The notes beneath the pieces are model-generated. The model searched no databases and was not told the origin of the DNA. It saw only the letters and a program-made list of their open reading frames with translations. Of a stretch of 64,000 nt of DNA, positions 63,251 to 64,000 are shown piece after piece. Numbering within the stretch: the first letter of the stretch is position 1; every line of letters starts with the position of its first letter. The stretch comes from RU20A sp042610495 (GTDB taxonomy: Bacteria; Pseudomonadota; Alphaproteobacteria; Rhizobiales; Rhizobiaceae): assembly GCF_042610495.1 (NCBI RefSeq), contig NZ_JBHGAP010000001.1, positions 868,001-932,000 of the forward strand. The letters run 5' to 3'. A program made the position numbers and the translations under genes.

Positions 63251-63739
63251 TCAATCCTCCGCCGACTTCGCCTGGTCCAGCACCATGTAGTCCAGCGGCA
63301 GCTGCGTCGTGTACTTGATCTGCTCCATCGCAAAGGCCGAGGAGACGTCGCGGATTTCGATCTTGGCGATCAGCCGCTTGTAGAAGGCATCATAGGCGGC
63401 GATGTCGGGCACCACGACGCGCAGGAGGTAATCCACGTCGCCGCTCATGCGATAGAACTCGACCACCTCGGGAAACTCGCCCACGACTTCCGAAAACCGC
63501 TTCAGCCATTCGATCGAATGGGCATTGGTGCGGATCGAGACGAAGACGGTGACCTTGGTGTTGACCTTGGCGGGATCGAGCAGCGCCACGCGCCCGCGGA
63601 TCACGCCATCCTCTTCCATCTTCTGGATGCGCCGCCAGCACGGCGTGGTGGAAAGACCCACCTTCTTGGCGAGATCGGCAACGGCGAGCGTGGAATCCTC
63701 CTGCAGCAGGCGCAGGATCTTGCGGTCGAGACGGTCCAT
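63251..63739 (-). CDS. Lrp/AsnC family transcriptional regulator
   Basis: A 162-residue feast/famine regulator. The N-terminal HTH (DRLDRKILRLLQEDSTLAVADLAKKVGLSTTPCWRRIQKMEEDGVI in outline) is followed by the RAM effector domain (VVEFYRMSGDVDYLLRVVVPDIAAYDAFY). These proteins bind amino acids and form octamers. GGGGAACC lies upstream of the ATG. The region upstream (63740-63805) is AT-rich with ATTATTCTTC...GAAGAATA-type near-symmetry (about 63758-63800), a likely autoregulatory site. Target genes are unknown; the divergent or upstream gene is on the same strand (glycosylase). Confidence 0.9.
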   Translation of the reverse strand: MDRLDRKILRLLQEDSTLAVADLAKKVGLSTTPCWRRIQKMEEDGVIRGRVALLDPAKVNTKVTVFVSIRTNAHSIEWLKRFSEVVGEFPEVVEFYRMSGDVDYLLRVVVPDIAAYDAFYKRLIAKIEIRDVSSAFAMEQIKYTTQLPLDYMVLDQAKSAED

Positions 63740-63805
63740 TTGGTTCCCCAGCGATAGAATTATTCTTCTATAAGCAGATTATTCGCCGGATGGAAGAATA
63801 TTTTT

Positions 63806-64000
63806 TCAATCGATCAGCGCCGCCACCCGCCGCCGCAGTTCCGGCAGCACCTCTTCCGCAAACCACGGATTGCGGTTCAGCCAGCCGCTGTTGCGCCAGC
63901 TCGGATGCGGCAGCGGAATGACCGAGGGGCCGGAGTTGCGGTCGAGATACTGGCGGAAGCGCCGCACCGTCTCCGTCATGGAGGCGGGGCAGTCCGGCCC
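63806..64000 (-). CDS. Uracil-DNA glycosylase-like protein, C-terminal part
   Basis: The last 64 codons of a minus-strand gene that runs out of the window. The translated end includes VIPLPHPSWRNSGWLNRNPWF, matching the C-terminal motif (P-H-P-S) of uracil-DNA glycosylase superfamily proteins that remove uracil or related bases from DNA. The stop is at 63806-63808. The N-terminal two thirds, with the catalytic residues, are not present, so the exact subfamily is not decided. Confidence 0.75.
   Translation of the reverse strand, partial: GPDCPASMTETVRRFRQYLDRNSGPSVIPLPHPSWRNSGWLNRNPWFAEEVLPELRRRVAALID

Overview
The window is a high-GC chromosomal segment of an alphaproteobacterium of the Rhizobiales, most likely family Rhizobiaceae (Agrobacterium/Rhizobium/Shinella-like). 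Pointers are a CckA-type hybrid kinase, a DksA that has lost three of four zinc cysteines, a giant coiled-coil protein matching the Growth Pole Ring (GPR) protein of polar-growing Rhizobiales, a Usg protein, YcjX/YcjF, and rhizobial-type REP palindromes. Species assignment is inference. I see no tRNA, rRNA, CRISPR array, insertion sequence or prophage; it reads as core chromosome with a few accessory operons.

Layout. 0-5 kb: a two-gene RND efflux system (adaptor plus pump, no outer-membrane factor) behind a palindrome. 5-10 kb: cckA, a FliO-like membrane protein and dksA with a clear promoter. 10-17 kb: SixA-like phosphatase, translationally coupled YcjX/YcjF, a small secreted protein, the folate operon folP-folB-folK (minus strand) and a DUF922 protease-like protein. 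17-27 kb: a candidate sRNA, an adrenodoxin-type ferredoxin, an Hpt protein and the 2,524-residue GPR-like protein. 27-35 kb: AraC regulator, PEBP-family protein, Tat-exported PhoX with a possible Pho box, nucleoside deoxyribosyltransferase, diguanylate cyclase and fumC. 35-46 kb: L,D-transpeptidase, moaA, a PACE efflux protein, an AbrB-type protein, a pentapeptide-repeat protein, a long chemoreceptor, and a DMT exporter coupled to mobA and mobB. 46-52 kb: polysaccharide deacetylase, a repeat-rich OmpA-family protein and a polar amino-acid ABC transporter lacking its ATPase. 52-55 kb: a flavin monooxygenase/hydrolase operon divergent from a TetR regulator, with twin palindromic operators between them. 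55-60 kb: ethanolamine use (AraC regulator, eutB, eutC, ethanolamine permease). 60-64 kb: usg, a TPR-methyltransferase, a beta-hydroxyacid dehydrogenase, a small HTH protein and an overlapping antisense small gene, an Lrp/AsnC regulator, and the C-terminal end of a uracil-DNA glycosylase-like gene cut by the window edge.

How they fit together. Several genes concern polar growth and envelope maintenance (CckA, GPR, Hpt, L,D-transpeptidase, OmpA protein). Others form compact metabolic units: folate synthesis, molybdenum cofactor synthesis (moaA, mobA, mobB), ethanolamine ammonia-lyase with its permease and regulator, and a probably substrate-inducible monooxygenase/hydrolase pair. The strongest leads are the 11-residue-based repeat architecture of the GPR-like protein and the TTAA-rich 606-base leader in front of it, the exact 144-bp tandem duplication in the OmpA-family gene, the twin TetR operators, and the candidate sRNA near 17.4 kb.
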